From the NCBI GenBank assembly GCA_964484385.1, contig CAZAFV010000004.1, positions 1 to 64,000 on the forward strand: a DNA stretch of 64,000 nucleotides, written 5' to 3'. The first letter of the stretch is position 1, and each line of letters starts with the position of its first letter. The position numbers were made by a program, and so were the translations under genes. Under the pieces are notes generated by a model that was not told the DNA's origin, did not search any database, and was given only the letters and a program-made list of their open reading frames with translations. The stretch is from Poriferisodalis sp964484385. Its GTDB lineage: Bacteria; Actinomycetota; Acidimicrobiia; Acidimicrobiales; Poriferisodalaceae. Positions 52,071-60,793 of this stretch are shown here, piece after piece.

Positions 52071-53240
52071 TCAGCGGCTGGCGTTGTCGCCGCTGGCCGC
52101 GAACGCCGCGAGATCGTCGAGACGCTCGTCGTTCGAGAACACATCGTGCAGCCGCAACCGCAGGCCGAGCCGGCGCTGCAGCTGGCGCACCTCGAGTTCT
52201 TCGTCCCACAGGAACATGGTCACGGCGGTGCCGCTGCGGCCTGCGCGAGCCGTCCGACCGGAGCGGTGCAGGTAGGTCTTGTGCTCGGGGGGCACGTTGT
52301 AATGCACCACCACGTCGACCTCATCGATGTGCAACCCGCGGGCGGCAACATCGGTAGCCACCAACGCAGTCAGCTTGCCCTTGGCGAAGTTGGCGAGCGC
52401 ACGCTCCCGCTTGACCTGGGGCAGGTCGCCGTGAATGGCGCCTGCCTGCACCCCGGCTTCTCGCAGTTCACGAGTGAGCTGGTCGGCGCCCCGCTTCGTG
52501 CGGGTGAACAGCAGCGTGCGCCCGTTCGCCTCGATGATGCGGGCGGCGACCCGTACCCGGTCCATCTTGTGCACCGAAAGGAACAGGTGCCCCATTTCCG
52601 AGACAGTCACCTCGCGTTCGGTGACTTCGTGGAAGACCGGGTCTCGCAGGTGCCGCTTGACCAGCGTGTCCACCACGCCGTCGAGCGTTGCCGAGAACAG
52701 CAGCGTCTGATGCTGGCCGTCGATGTGACGCAGCACCCACTCGACCTGGGGCAGAAACCCCATGTCGGCCATCCGGTCGGCTTCGTCGACCACCACCCGC
52801 TGGATGCCCGACACGTTGACCGCACCACGGTCGATGAGATCGATGAGCCGTCCGGGGGTGGCGATGACGACGTCCATGCCCCCCGACAGCAGCTCGATCT
52901 GCCGATCGAGATTGGTGCCGCCGTAAGTGGCGATCGACCGCAGGTCAGCTGCCTTGGCCAGCGGCTCGACCACGGCGGCGATCTGGTTCGCCAGCTCGCG
53001 GGTCGGCGTGAGCATGAGGGTGGTGGGGTGGCCGTCGGCGGCACGCGGCGTCAGCGCCAGCATGGGCAGGCTGAACGCCAGCGTCTTGCCCGAGCCCGTC
53101 TTGGCTTTGCCGCAGACGTCCCGGCCGGCGAGTGCTTCGCCGATGGTCAATTCCTGGATGGCGAACGGCTCGGTGATTCCTTGGTCAGCCAGGGTGTCGC
53201 AGAGGGGTTCGGGTACGCCTAGTTCACTGAATGTTGTCAC
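52071..53240 (-). CDS. DEAD-box RNA helicase
   Basis: A 389-residue RNA helicase. It has the Q motif region ITEPFAIQELTIGEALAGRD, motif I AKTGSGKTLAF, Ia PTRELANQ, II VVVDEADRMADMGF (DEAD), III LLFSATL, IV LLFTRTKRGAD, V ATDVAARGLHIDEVDVVVHY and VI HRSGRTARAGRSG. It is a compact two-domain protein with no long tail, like RhlE types, and would remodel rRNA or mRNA structure. The start GTG 53240 is chosen because it begins the conserved region; no good SD or TANNNT box is visible, so the start is uncertain. Confidence 0.93.
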   Translation of the reverse strand: MTTFSELGVPEPLCDTLADQGITEPFAIQELTIGEALAGRDVCGKAKTGSGKTLAFSLPMLALTPRAADGHPTTLMLTPTRELANQIAAVVEPLAKAADLRSIATYGGTNLDRQIELLSGGMDVVIATPGRLIDLIDRGAVNVSGIQRVVVDEADRMADMGFLPQVEWVLRHIDGQHQTLLFSATLDGVVDTLVKRHLRDPVFHEVTEREVTVSEMGHLFLSVHKMDRVRVAARIIEANGRTLLFTRTKRGADQLTRELREAGVQAGAIHGDLPQVKRERALANFAKGKLTALVATDVAARGLHIDEVDVVVHYNVPPEHKTYLHRSGRTARAGRSGTAVTMFLWDEELEVRQLQRRLGLRLRLHDVFSNDERLDDLAAFAASGDNASR

Positions 53241-53461
53241 GGGGGTCTTTTCGAAGGTCGTGGCCCAAGGGTTGCGCTGCCAGCTACGCGAACTGCGACA
53301 ACGCTGGGCAGTGGGGCCACACGGCGAACTGCCTTGGCTGCCGAGTGTATGGGAGCAGGGCTGCCTGACGGCGGAGCAAGGCCTGCGCGGCACCGTCTGG
53401 CTATCGGCGCGCCGCGGCGTACGGCGCTGGAAATGCTGCCGTCATTCGGGGGGCAGACCAC

Positions 53462-53467
53462 TACCCT
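53462..53467 (+). promoter_or_regulatory. TACCCT -10 box for tRNA-Cys
   Basis: TACCCT lies 11 nt before the tRNA-Cys 5' end, giving a leader of about 5 nt. Confidence 0.5.
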
Positions 53468-53478
53468 GCGAAGACCCG

Positions 53479-53549
53479 GGCGGAGTGGCCGAGTGGTTAG
53501 GCAGCGGCCTGCAAAGCCGTGTACGCCGGTTCGAATCCGGTCTCCGCCT
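53479..53549 (+). tRNA. tRNA-Cys (GCA)
   Basis: A 71-nt cloverleaf: acceptor GGCGGAG/CTCCGCC, anticodon loop CTGCAAA (GCA), T-arm GCCGGTTCGAATCCGGT, discriminator T as expected for tRNA-Cys. CCA is not encoded. Confidence 0.95.
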
Positions 53550-53657
53550 CGCCGGCCCGGCGGACCCCGAGCAGGCTGAAGGCGTCGGCCGAGCCAGATG
53601 GGCAGGGTGCTAGCGTGAGTCGCCCTCAGGGCGCTGCGTTAGCTTGCATCGCCCTTC

Positions 53658-53731
53658 GGGCGATTGGCGCAGTTGGTTAGCGCGCTTGCATGACACGCAA
53701 GAGGTCACAGGTTCGACTCCTGTATCGCCCA
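53658..53731 (+). tRNA. tRNA-Val (GAC)
   Basis: A 74-nt cloverleaf: acceptor GGGCGAT/ATCGCCC, anticodon loop ATGACAC (GAC) on CTTGC/GCAAG, T-arm ACAGGTTCGACTCCTGT, discriminator A. The 5' leader holds ATCGCCC (53648-53654), a copy of the 3' acceptor strand, so the primary transcript could form a competing 7-bp hairpin. Confidence 0.95.
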
Positions 53732-53827
53732 CCCCCGGGGTCATCTGAGGCACATGCTTTTGGCGTTGCGTCACCTCGGGGCGACGAGCGTTATCTCGTC
53801 ACGCTCGCAACGCACCTACCGACCTGT

Positions 53828-54922
53828 TCAAGTTGACGGCTGGTCTTCGGGTGCGATGTGTTCGAGGAAGCACACCGGGTAGCTGGTTGCCGCCGTGAAG
53901 CTTGAGAACTCGTCCTTGTTGTCGGAATAACCCTCCACGATCTCGCCCTCGCGCAGCAGGATCGGGCTGCGCGCGTCACGTCGGGACTGACTCTGATGCA
54001 GCATTTGGTCGAGCTCGTCGCCCGTGTCGACCACGACGTAGATGCACTCCGACGCCGACTGCTCGGCCCACTGCCACCAACCCGGCAATATCCCTACGCC
54101 GACTTCGCACGAGACTTCCGGATGCGATGAGCCGAATTCGCCAGTCCAGTCGAGTCGGTCCACTGGCTCGGGACCTGCGTGTGCGTGGCAGGTCCAGCTC
54201 GACGACCACGCGGACTCGTCATCGTCGTTTCGTTCGCCATACCGCTCCAGAAGAATCTCCGCCTCTGGCCGGTCGTTCTCCGCAGTCCACTCCAGGAAGC
54301 AGTTCGGATGTGAGGTGCCCGCGATGATCTTCGAGGCATCGTCGACGTCGCTGTAGCCAAGCAACCTTTCGCCCCGCAGGAGGGCCACCGGTTCATGCGC
54401 ATCGAGATGAACAAGTTGATCCAGCCAGCTGCCACTAATCCGTGGTTCATCGAGGATCGTTGCCGGAGTCATGACCAAGTAGATGCAATCCGACGCCGAG
54501 CGATCCGACCACTGCCACAGTCCTGGAGCGACATTCTCTCCGATCACCCACTCGATCGGCCCCTCATCATCGGGCCGATCAGGATCGATGATGAAGTCCA
54601 ACTCGGTCCTCAGCTCGACGACATCGGGAGCGGCGGCCGTGGTCGTAGTGGGCGTCGGTTCCGAGGTTGCAGGCACCATCGACGTCGTCGATGTCGGAGG
54701 CTCCGATACGGCCGGCGTTGTCGTCGTCGCCATCGTTGGCGACACCGTCGTGACCGTGACAGACGGGGACGAGGTCACCGGCGCGACGCTGCCGGCGACA
54801 GCGTCCGGCGCGTCAGCCGCGCATGACACCGCAGCCAGACATGCCGCCGTCAAGGCGAGCACAACTCCATGACGTCGGCAGGACGCGCCAAGCAGATGAG
54901 GCGATTGCGCAGTTCGATTCAT
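53828..54922 (-). CDS. Secreted lipoprotein-like protein with duplicated domain
   Basis: A 364-residue unknown protein. A basic start, hydrophobic stretch and AAVSC (Cys34) suggest a lipoprotein signal, though the lipobox is imperfect. Residues 48-98 are a Thr/Ser/Pro-rich linker. Two homologous domains follow: about 125-220 (VAPGLWQWSDRSASDCIYLV, GERLLGYSDVDDAS, SHPNCFLEWTAENDRP) and about 272-363 (ILPGWWQWAEQSASECIYVV, GEIVEGYSDNKDEF, SYPVCFLEHIAPEDQP). Each keeps two Cys (146/208 and 293/351), probably a disulfide. ATG 54922 is chosen for the signal peptide. I recognise no named family. It stands alone between tRNA-Val and a divergent CoA-transferase. Confidence 0.7.
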   Translation of the reverse strand: MNRTAQSPHLLGASCRRHGVVLALTAACLAAVSCAADAPDAVAGSVAPVTSSPSVTVTTVSPTMATTTTPAVSEPPTSTTSMVPATSEPTPTTTTAAAPDVVELRTELDFIIDPDRPDDEGPIEWVIGENVAPGLWQWSDRSASDCIYLVMTPATILDEPRISGSWLDQLVHLDAHEPVALLRGERLLGYSDVDDASKIIAGTSHPNCFLEWTAENDRPEAEILLERYGERNDDDESAWSSSWTCHAHAGPEPVDRLDWTGEFGSSHPEVSCEVGVGILPGWWQWAEQSASECIYVVVDTGDELDQMLHQSQSRRDARSPILLREGEIVEGYSDNKDEFSSFTAATSYPVCFLEHIAPEDQPST

Positions 54923-55020
54923 GACAGCACAGCGGAACATAGCCCCATGAGTGCATCTCATCGCGGTTGCCGGGTCGGCTCTGAAACGCTCACAAGGCCG
55001 TGCCAGAATTCGCGGCGCTA

Positions 55021-56222
55021 TGAGCGACAGCAGCGCGGACAAGGCGGGGGAGCGGCCGCTTGAGGGAGTTCGGGTGTTGGACTTCACGCGTGTGGTGGCG
55101 GGGCCGCTGGCTACCCGGATGATGGCCGACATGGGTGCAGAGGTCATCAAGATCGAGCCGACGGACGGCGATCTGAGTCGGACGTTCCCGCCCTATGTCC
55201 CGGGTGACGTCAACCCGTATTTCTCCCAGCAGAACGCCGGCAAGCGCTTCTGCTCGATCGACCTGCGGGCGCCCGGGGCCCCGGAGCTGGTGCGGGAACT
55301 CGTCGGCCGCTGCGACGCGGTGGTGGAGAACTACCGGCCCGGCGTGATGTCCAAGTTCGGGCTCGGGCCCGACGAGATGTGCGCCGCACACCCCGCACTC
55401 GTGTACTGCTCGGTCACCGGATTCGGCCAGACCGGACCGTGGGCCGACAAGCGGGCATACGCACCTGTCGGCCACATGGAGTCGGGCTACATCGACTACG
55501 CCGTCCGCGAGACCGGCGCCCGACCTGAGAACCCGCCGCTGGTGGTGGGCGACATCGTGACAGCGATGTCGGCGGCCGCAACCGTCAACGCCATGCTGGT
55601 GAAGGCGGCACGGACGGGCCGGGGCGGCCACATCGACGTGTGCATGGTGGAAGCGATGGTGTACATCCAGGAGTGGTCGGCACTGGAGCTGGCGGGCGGC
55701 TGGGACGGGCCCAACGCAGGCCTCGCCCACGAATGCCCGATCCTGGTGCTGCCCGACGGGCGGGTGTGGGCCATCGCCGGCAACCCCGCAGCGTGGTTCG
55801 ACGACCTGCTCAAGGCGATGGGCCGACCCGAGCTGGCTGATGATCCTCGATTCGCCACTCCTGCAGCCCGCATGGCCAACCGCTACGAGCTGTACGACGA
55901 GATGACCCAGTGGGCGGCAGGCTTCGCCGACGTGGACGACTTCCGGCAAGCCATCGAAGCGGGCACTCCGTTCAGCGTGGCCGAGATGCGTTCCCTCACC
56001 GAGCTGGCGGGAACCGATTGGGCTACGCATCGCGGGTTGCTGGCCGACACCGCCTCGGGCTTCGCCGTACCCGCACGTCCGGCGCTCGGCTCAGGCATCG
56101 GCACCGACGGCCATGTCGCGGCCCGCGGAGCCGACAACCGTGACGTCATCGGCGGGCTGCTCGGGTATGACAACCAACGGCTCGACCAGCTCGAAGCTGC
56201 CGGGGTGCTCGTCACCGCCTGA
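55021..56222 (+). CDS. Family III CoA-transferase (CaiB/BaiF)
   Basis: A 400-residue family III CoA-transferase. Marks are LEGVRVLDFTRVVAGPLATR, MMADMGAEVIKIEPTDGDLS, NAGKRFCSIDLRAPGAPE, DAVVENYRPGVMSKFGLGPD and YCSVTGFGQTGPWADKRAYA. The C-terminal part AIEAGTPFSVAEMRSLTELA resembles the second half of the family. ATG 55021 is chosen for homology with other members; no clear promoter or SD is visible. It is closest in character to the gene at 35323. Substrate unknown. Confidence 0.9.
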
Positions 56223-56289
56223 ACCCCCTCGATCAGAAGGCCCGCCCTCGACGCCTTCGACCGCAGCCGGTGCTGCTGGGCACTGCGAT

Positions 56290-56295
56290 TAGCTT
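56290..56295 (+). promoter_or_regulatory. TAGCTT -10 box for pfkA
   Basis: TAGCTT lies 6 nt before GTG 56302, the leaderless arrangement. Confidence 0.6.
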
Positions 56296-56301
56296 GAGCC
56301 C

Positions 56302-57369
56302 GTGCGAATCGGGGTGCTCACCGGCGGGGGCGACTGCGCAGGCCTGAACGCGGCCATCCGGGGGGTCGTGCGGGCAGCCGGACACGAGCTGGACCGCAGC
56401 GTCATCGGCTACCGGCGCGGCTGGAACGGCGTGCTCGACGGAGACAGCGTGAAGCTGGATTCCGAGGCGATGCGGGGTGTGCTGCCGCGGGGCGGCACGA
56501 TGCTCGGTACCTCTCGCAGCAGCCGTCGCCTCGAAACCGAGGGCGCGGCGCCGCTGATAGCACAGCTCGAGCGCGACGGCGTGGACGCGCTGGTGACGAT
56601 CGGCGGCGACGGCACGCTGATCACGGCCGGACGGCTTTCCGACGCCGGGTTCCCGGTGATCGCCGTCCCCAAGACAATCGACAACGACGTACAGGGCACC
56701 GATGTCTGCATCGGCTTCGACACGGCTCTGGGAGTCGCCACCGAGGCGGTCGACCGGCTGCACACCACCGCCGAATCGCACAACCGGATCATGGTGCTCG
56801 AGGTGATGGGCCGCCAAGCCGGGCACATAGCGGCCGGTGCGGGCATCGCCGGGGGCGCCGCTGCGATCCTTGTCCCCGAAGCGCCGTTCAACATCGACGA
56901 GATCGCCGAGCGCCTCATTGCACGGCATCACCGCGACCGCAATGCGTCCATCGTGGTGGTCGCCGAGGGCGCGATTCCCAACGGCAGCGTCGAGGCGCCC
57001 AACACCGGCACCGACGAATGGGGCAACCGGGTCCTCGACGGCATGGGTCAGTTCGTCGGTGATCTGCTGGCGGAACGCACCGGTTATGACACACGTACGA
57101 CTGTGCTCGGGTACATCCAGCGAGGCGGGCCGCCGACGCCGGCCGACCGGCTGCTCGGCAGCCGGCTCGGGGCTCGTGCAGTCGAAGTGCTCATGGAGGG
57201 CACGTCGGGATGCATGGTGGGGGTGCACTCCACCGGTATCGCCCTGCGACCGCTTGCCGAGGTCGCGGGCCGCACCCGTTATCTGAGCGAGGACCAGCTG
57301 GAGCTGCTGGACCTCATCTCCACGGCGCCGGTGCTGACACCCCTGCATACCTCGCGGCGCTGGTTCTGA
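56302..57369 (+). CDS. pfkA: 6-phosphofructokinase, group III type
   Basis: A 355-residue phosphofructokinase. It has IGVLTGGGDCAGLNAAIRGV, GTMLGTSRSS, VTIGGDGTLITAG, VPKTIDNDVQGTD, CIGFDTALGVATEAVDRLH and EVMGRQAGHIA. The GGDGT motif has Gly at the position that selects ATP, but PKTIDND has Lys where ATP enzymes usually have Gly and PPi enzymes have Lys. This Gly/Lys mix is the group III pattern known in actinobacteria. It commits fructose-6-phosphate to glycolysis; phosphoryl donor is probably ATP but not certain. Start GTG is leaderless. It ends 145 bp before the thiB start. Confidence 0.93.
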   Translation: MRIGVLTGGGDCAGLNAAIRGVVRAAGHELDRSVIGYRRGWNGVLDGDSVKLDSEAMRGVLPRGGTMLGTSRSSRRLETEGAAPLIAQLERDGVDALVTIGGDGTLITAGRLSDAGFPVIAVPKTIDNDVQGTDVCIGFDTALGVATEAVDRLHTTAESHNRIMVLEVMGRQAGHIAAGAGIAGGAAAILVPEAPFNIDEIAERLIARHHRDRNASIVVVAEGAIPNGSVEAPNTGTDEWGNRVLDGMGQFVGDLLAERTGYDTRTTVLGYIQRGGPPTPADRLLGSRLGARAVEVLMEGTSGCMVGVHSTGIALRPLAEVAGRTRYLSEDQLELLDLISTAPVLTPLHTSRRWF

Positions 57370-57404
57370 GGCAGGTTCTCAGGCTGGCCTACGGCACCGC
57401 ACGG

Positions 57405-57410
57405 TAGGGT
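57405..57410 (+). promoter_or_regulatory. TAGGGT -10 box for the thiBP transcript
   Basis: TAGGGT puts the transcription start near 57417, just before the TPP riboswitch. Confidence 0.5.
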
Positions 57411-57420
57411 GACGGCGACA

Positions 57421-57510
57421 ACACATACCGGGGAGCCCATGGGGCTGAGAGGGCGACAGCAGTGCCGTCGCCGACCCGAGAACCTGATCTGGGTAATGCC
57501 AGCGGAGGAA
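57421..57510 (+). promoter_or_regulatory. TPP riboswitch (thi box)
   Basis: The conserved parts appear in order: GGGGAGCCCATGGGGCTGAG (57429-57448, ending in the CTGAGA core), a variable arm GGCGACAGCAGTGCCGTCGC, ACCCGAGAACCTGATCTGG, and GTAATGCCAGCGGAGGAA. The 3' strand of the closing stem overlaps the ribosome site GGAGGAAG four to five nt before ATG 57515, so TPP binding should hide it and stop translation. Control of thiamine uptake is expected. Confidence 0.95.
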
Positions 57511-57514
57511 GCAC

Positions 57515-58651
57515 ATGACCACCCACCGAGTGCGTAAGCCGTACCGACTCGCTGTTGCCGTCGCAGCCGCCTTGCTGCTGGTCGCAGCCTGCGGCGGCGG
57601 CGATGTCCCCGAGACAGATTTTCCGGCGCCACCGCCCGAGACGGAGTCTCCGTCGGCGACAGCCCCGGAAACCGCAGAACCGGCCGATGAGACGCCGTCG
57701 ATCGACGGAACGACCGTGACGCTGATCACCCATGACTCGTTCAACCTGTCCGACGGGACCCTCGAGGAATTCACGGCGCAGACCGGCGTGACGGTGGAAC
57801 TGCTCGAGGTCGGCGACGCCGGCACACTCGTTGCTGAGGCGATCCTCACCAAGGACGCGCCGCTGGGCGACGTCCTGTTCGGCATGGACAACACGTTCCT
57901 CCAGCGGGGCCTCGACGCTGGCATCTTCGAAAGCTACGAGTCGCCAGCACTGGCGGGGGTGCCCGAGAGTCTCCAGCTCGATCCTCGTCATCGGGTCACA
58001 CCAGTCGACTACGGCGATGTGTGCGTGAACTACTGGAAGGACGCCGTGCCGAGGGTGCCGGACAGGCTTGAAGACCTGGTGCATCCCGACTTCACCGATC
58101 AGTTCGTCGTACAGCATCCCGAGACCTCGTCACCGGGCCTGGCGTTTCTGCTCGCCACCATCGCCGCATTCGGCGAGTCTTGGGAGCTGTACTGGGAGGA
58201 TCTCCGGGCTAACGGCGTGACGGTGACCGCCGGCTGGGAAGACGCCTATTACGGCGAGTTCACTTCAGGAGGTGGTGAACGGTCCGTCGTCGTGTCATAT
58301 GCCTCCAGCCCGCCGGCAGAGGTGATCTACGCCGATCCGCCGACCGACGAGGCGCCGACGGGCGTCATCACCGAGTCGTGCTACCGCCAGATCGAATTCG
58401 CAGGAATCCTGTCGGGCACCGACAACGAGGCCGGAGCGCAGGCGCTCATCGACTTCATGCTGAGCGAGACGTGGCAGAACGACGTTCCGCTCAACATGTT
58501 CGTGTATCCCGTCATCGAGAGTGCGATGCTCCCGCCCGAGTTCGTCGAGCACACCGCGGTGCCTGAGAACCCGCTGATGCTGGACCCGGCGGAGATCGAG
58601 GCCAACCGCGACACCTGGACTGAGCGGTGGGTGGAGATCGTGCTGCGCTGA
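57515..58651 (+). CDS. thiB: Thiamine ABC transporter substrate-binding protein
   Basis: A 378-residue lipoprotein that captures thiamine or its phosphates outside the membrane. The signal LAVAVAAALLLVAACGGG has a good lipobox (Cys after LVAA). The mature part starts with an acidic, Pro-rich linker, then VTLITHDSFNLSDGTLEEFT, GVTVELLEVGDAGTLVAEAI, GDVLFGMDNTFLQRGLDAG, VTPVDYGDVCVNYWK and FVVQHPETSSPGLAFLLATI, the usual order for ThiB. It is directly behind the TPP riboswitch and 28 bp before thiP. Confidence 0.93.
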   Translation: MTTHRVRKPYRLAVAVAAALLLVAACGGGDVPETDFPAPPPETESPSATAPETAEPADETPSIDGTTVTLITHDSFNLSDGTLEEFTAQTGVTVELLEVGDAGTLVAEAILTKDAPLGDVLFGMDNTFLQRGLDAGIFESYESPALAGVPESLQLDPRHRVTPVDYGDVCVNYWKDAVPRVPDRLEDLVHPDFTDQFVVQHPETSSPGLAFLLATIAAFGESWELYWEDLRANGVTVTAGWEDAYYGEFTSGGGERSVVVSYASSPPAEVIYADPPTDEAPTGVITESCYRQIEFAGILSGTDNEAGAQALIDFMLSETWQNDVPLNMFVYPVIESAMLPPEFVEHTAVPENPLMLDPAEIEANRDTWTERWVEIVLR

Positions 58652-58679
58652 GCGCACTTCCCGTCCACTGGCCGAGGCG

Positions 58680-60335
58680 ATGGGCAATGTGACGGTGGCC
58701 CGGCCGCCGCGGCGGCGCCAAGTGGCGGCAGTGCTCGGCTGGGCACTCGCCGCCGCAGCTCCGCTCGGGTTCCTGGCGGTGTTCTTCGCCTACCCGGTGC
58801 TCACCGTGGTGGCAGACGGGCTCAACAGCATCGGCGATCTGCTGGGGCGCTCCTCGATTCGCGGGGTGATGTGGTTCACCGTCTGGCAGGCCGTCGCATC
58901 GACCGCCCTCACCCTCGCAGTGGGCATTCCGGCGGCGGCAGCGCTGGCACGGCTGCGACCGAGGACGCGGCGGGTCGTTCGTGCCGTGATCACCGTTCCC
59001 TTCGTGTTGCCGACAGTGGTCGTGGCCGGTGCCTTCGAAGCAGTCTTCGATCGCTTCGGTCTCGACGGCGGCACTTTGTCGCTGCACCACACCGTGTGGG
59101 CGATCCTGCTGGCGCATGTCTTCTTCAACTACGCCGTGGTGGTGCGGACAGTGGGTTCGTGGTGGGCTGGCCTGGACGGGCGCAACGCTGACGCGGCGGC
59201 CGTGCTCGGCGCGACGCCGCTGCGCGCGTTCCGCTATGTGACCTGGCCGCTCCTGCGGCCTGCCGTCGCCGCGGCCGCGGCTGTCACCTTCCTGTTCTCG
59301 TTCACGTCGTTCGGGGTGATCCTGATTCTCGGCGGCCCGACACGCGCCACCGTCGAGACCGAGATCTACCGATACGCCATCACGCGGCTCGACTTCGAAA
59401 CTGCCGCCGCGCTGGCGCTGTGCCAGCTCGTTGCCGTTGCGGCCCTGGTCGCGTTGGCGGGCGTGGCCGAGCGACGCCGGGCAGTGGCTCGGCGGGCGCC
59501 CGGACGTACGGCACCGCGGCGGCGCCGCAGTGTGATCGCTGTCAATGCCGTCGTGGCCGTGGTGCTGCTGGGTGCGCCGATCATCACGTTGGTGGAGCGG
59601 TCGTTTGCGACCGGTGGCGGATACGGCGTCGCCAACTTCGCCGCGCTGGCCGATCGCGTACAGATGCTGCCGACGACCGCGCTCGCCGCGCTGCGCCATT
59701 CGCTGGGATTCGCCGTGCTCGCGACCTTGGTTGCCACCGGCGTCGGCGCATTGGCGTCGTTCGTGGTCGTAGGGGGTCGGGCACATGCCGCGACGGCCGG
59801 CGCGAGCTGGCTCCGGCGTCTCTTCGATCTCGGGTTGACCTTGCCGCTCGGCGTGTCCGCCGTGACCGTGGGGCTCGGGATGCTGCTGGCGCTGGACACG
59901 CCTCCGCTCGAGTTCCGCACGGCGTGGTGGATCATTCCTGTAGCGCACGCCCTGGTCGGGATGCCGTTCGTCGTCCGCACGCTGGTGCCGACGCTGCGCT
60001 CGATCGACGACCGGCTGCGGGAAGCGGCATCGGTGCTCGGTGCCTCGCCGTTGCGCACTCGTCGTGAGGTCGACGTTCCGATTGCATCCCGAGCGGTGGC
60101 GGTAGGTGCGGCATTCGCCTTCGCCGTATCACTGGGCGAGTTCGGTGCGACGGCGTTCCTGCCTCGGCGGCCCGACACGCTCACCGCGCCGCTGGCGCTG
60201 TTCCGGCTGCTCGGCACGCCGGGGGAGACGCTGCGGGGTCAGGCCATGGCGCTCGCTGTCGTGCTCATGGCCGCGACGGCTGCGTCAGTGCTGGTGATCG
60301 AAGGTCTGCGCCGCACCGACGAATCGCTGTTCTAG
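58680..60335 (+). CDS. thiP: Thiamine ABC transporter permease
   Basis: A 551-residue permease with two fused ABC permease halves, about 12 membrane helices, as in ThiP and other Fbp-type systems. The EAA-like loops are DAAAVLGATPLRAFRYVTWP in the first half and REAASVLGASPLRTRREVDV in the second. It moves thiamine or TPP together with ThiB. The usual third gene, the ATPase thiQ, is absent: the next gene is on the opposite strand 15 bp away. ATG 58680 is the first start; GTG 58689 is possible. Confidence 0.93.
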   Translation: MGNVTVARPPRRRQVAAVLGWALAAAAPLGFLAVFFAYPVLTVVADGLNSIGDLLGRSSIRGVMWFTVWQAVASTALTLAVGIPAAAALARLRPRTRRVVRAVITVPFVLPTVVVAGAFEAVFDRFGLDGGTLSLHHTVWAILLAHVFFNYAVVVRTVGSWWAGLDGRNADAAAVLGATPLRAFRYVTWPLLRPAVAAAAAVTFLFSFTSFGVILILGGPTRATVETEIYRYAITRLDFETAAALALCQLVAVAALVALAGVAERRRAVARRAPGRTAPRRRRSVIAVNAVVAVVLLGAPIITLVERSFATGGGYGVANFAALADRVQMLPTTALAALRHSLGFAVLATLVATGVGALASFVVVGGRAHAATAGASWLRRLFDLGLTLPLGVSAVTVGLGMLLALDTPPLEFRTAWWIIPVAHALVGMPFVVRTLVPTLRSIDDRLREAASVLGASPLRTRREVDVPIASRAVAVGAAFAFAVSLGEFGATAFLPRRPDTLTAPLALFRLLGTPGETLRGQAMALAVVLMAATAASVLVIEGLRRTDESLF

Positions 60336-60350
60336 GCGTCCTTGGAGGGG

Positions 60351-60740
60351 CTAGGAGGCCTTCCAGAGGCGGTGCCCCTCCATCCACAGCAGGATCGGCA
60401 AGGCGGTGTCGATGAGGTGCCAGATCGTGAAGTTGTCGCCGCCGTCGACCATCGCCCGAAACCAATTCGGGACGAAGGCGATCGTCACGGCGACAGCGAA
60501 GATGAACATGGCCCGGGCGCCGCGATCGTGGAAGCTGGCCGCCGACCGCCGCTGCCATGTGGTGAGCAGCACCAGTGCCAGTGCGACTGCCATGAACCAG
60601 TCGAGAACGTTCCACACATCGAGGTTTGCGGGATCGCCGGGTTCGTCACCGGGTCCGTAGAACGGGAACACGAAGAAGTTCACCACCACAGCGGCGGCGA
60701 CCAGCTTGAGATAGATCGCTACGGGCTTGGCGAAGATCAT
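60351..60740 (-). CDS. Small four-helix membrane protein
   Basis: A 129-residue integral membrane protein with four predicted helices (YLKLVAAAVVVNFFVFPF, LDWFMAVALALVLLTTW, AMFIFAVAVTIAFVPNWF and LIDTALPILLWMEGHRLW). I recognise no defined family. ATG 60740 is chosen because AAGGAGG lies 8 nt upstream; an ATG at 60782 in frame lacks such a site. It is 53 bp after the acetoacetyl-CoA synthetase on the same strand and probably shares its transcript. Convergent with thiP. Confidence 0.7.
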   Translation of the reverse strand: MIFAKPVAIYLKLVAAAVVVNFFVFPFYGPGDEPGDPANLDVWNVLDWFMAVALALVLLTTWQRRSAASFHDRGARAMFIFAVAVTIAFVPNWFRAMVDGGDNFTIWHLIDTALPILLWMEGHRLWKAS

Positions 60741-60793
60741 GTGCCGGGCCTCCTTCGACAGGGCTGACCGACCCAGCACCATGGTGGACGCCG

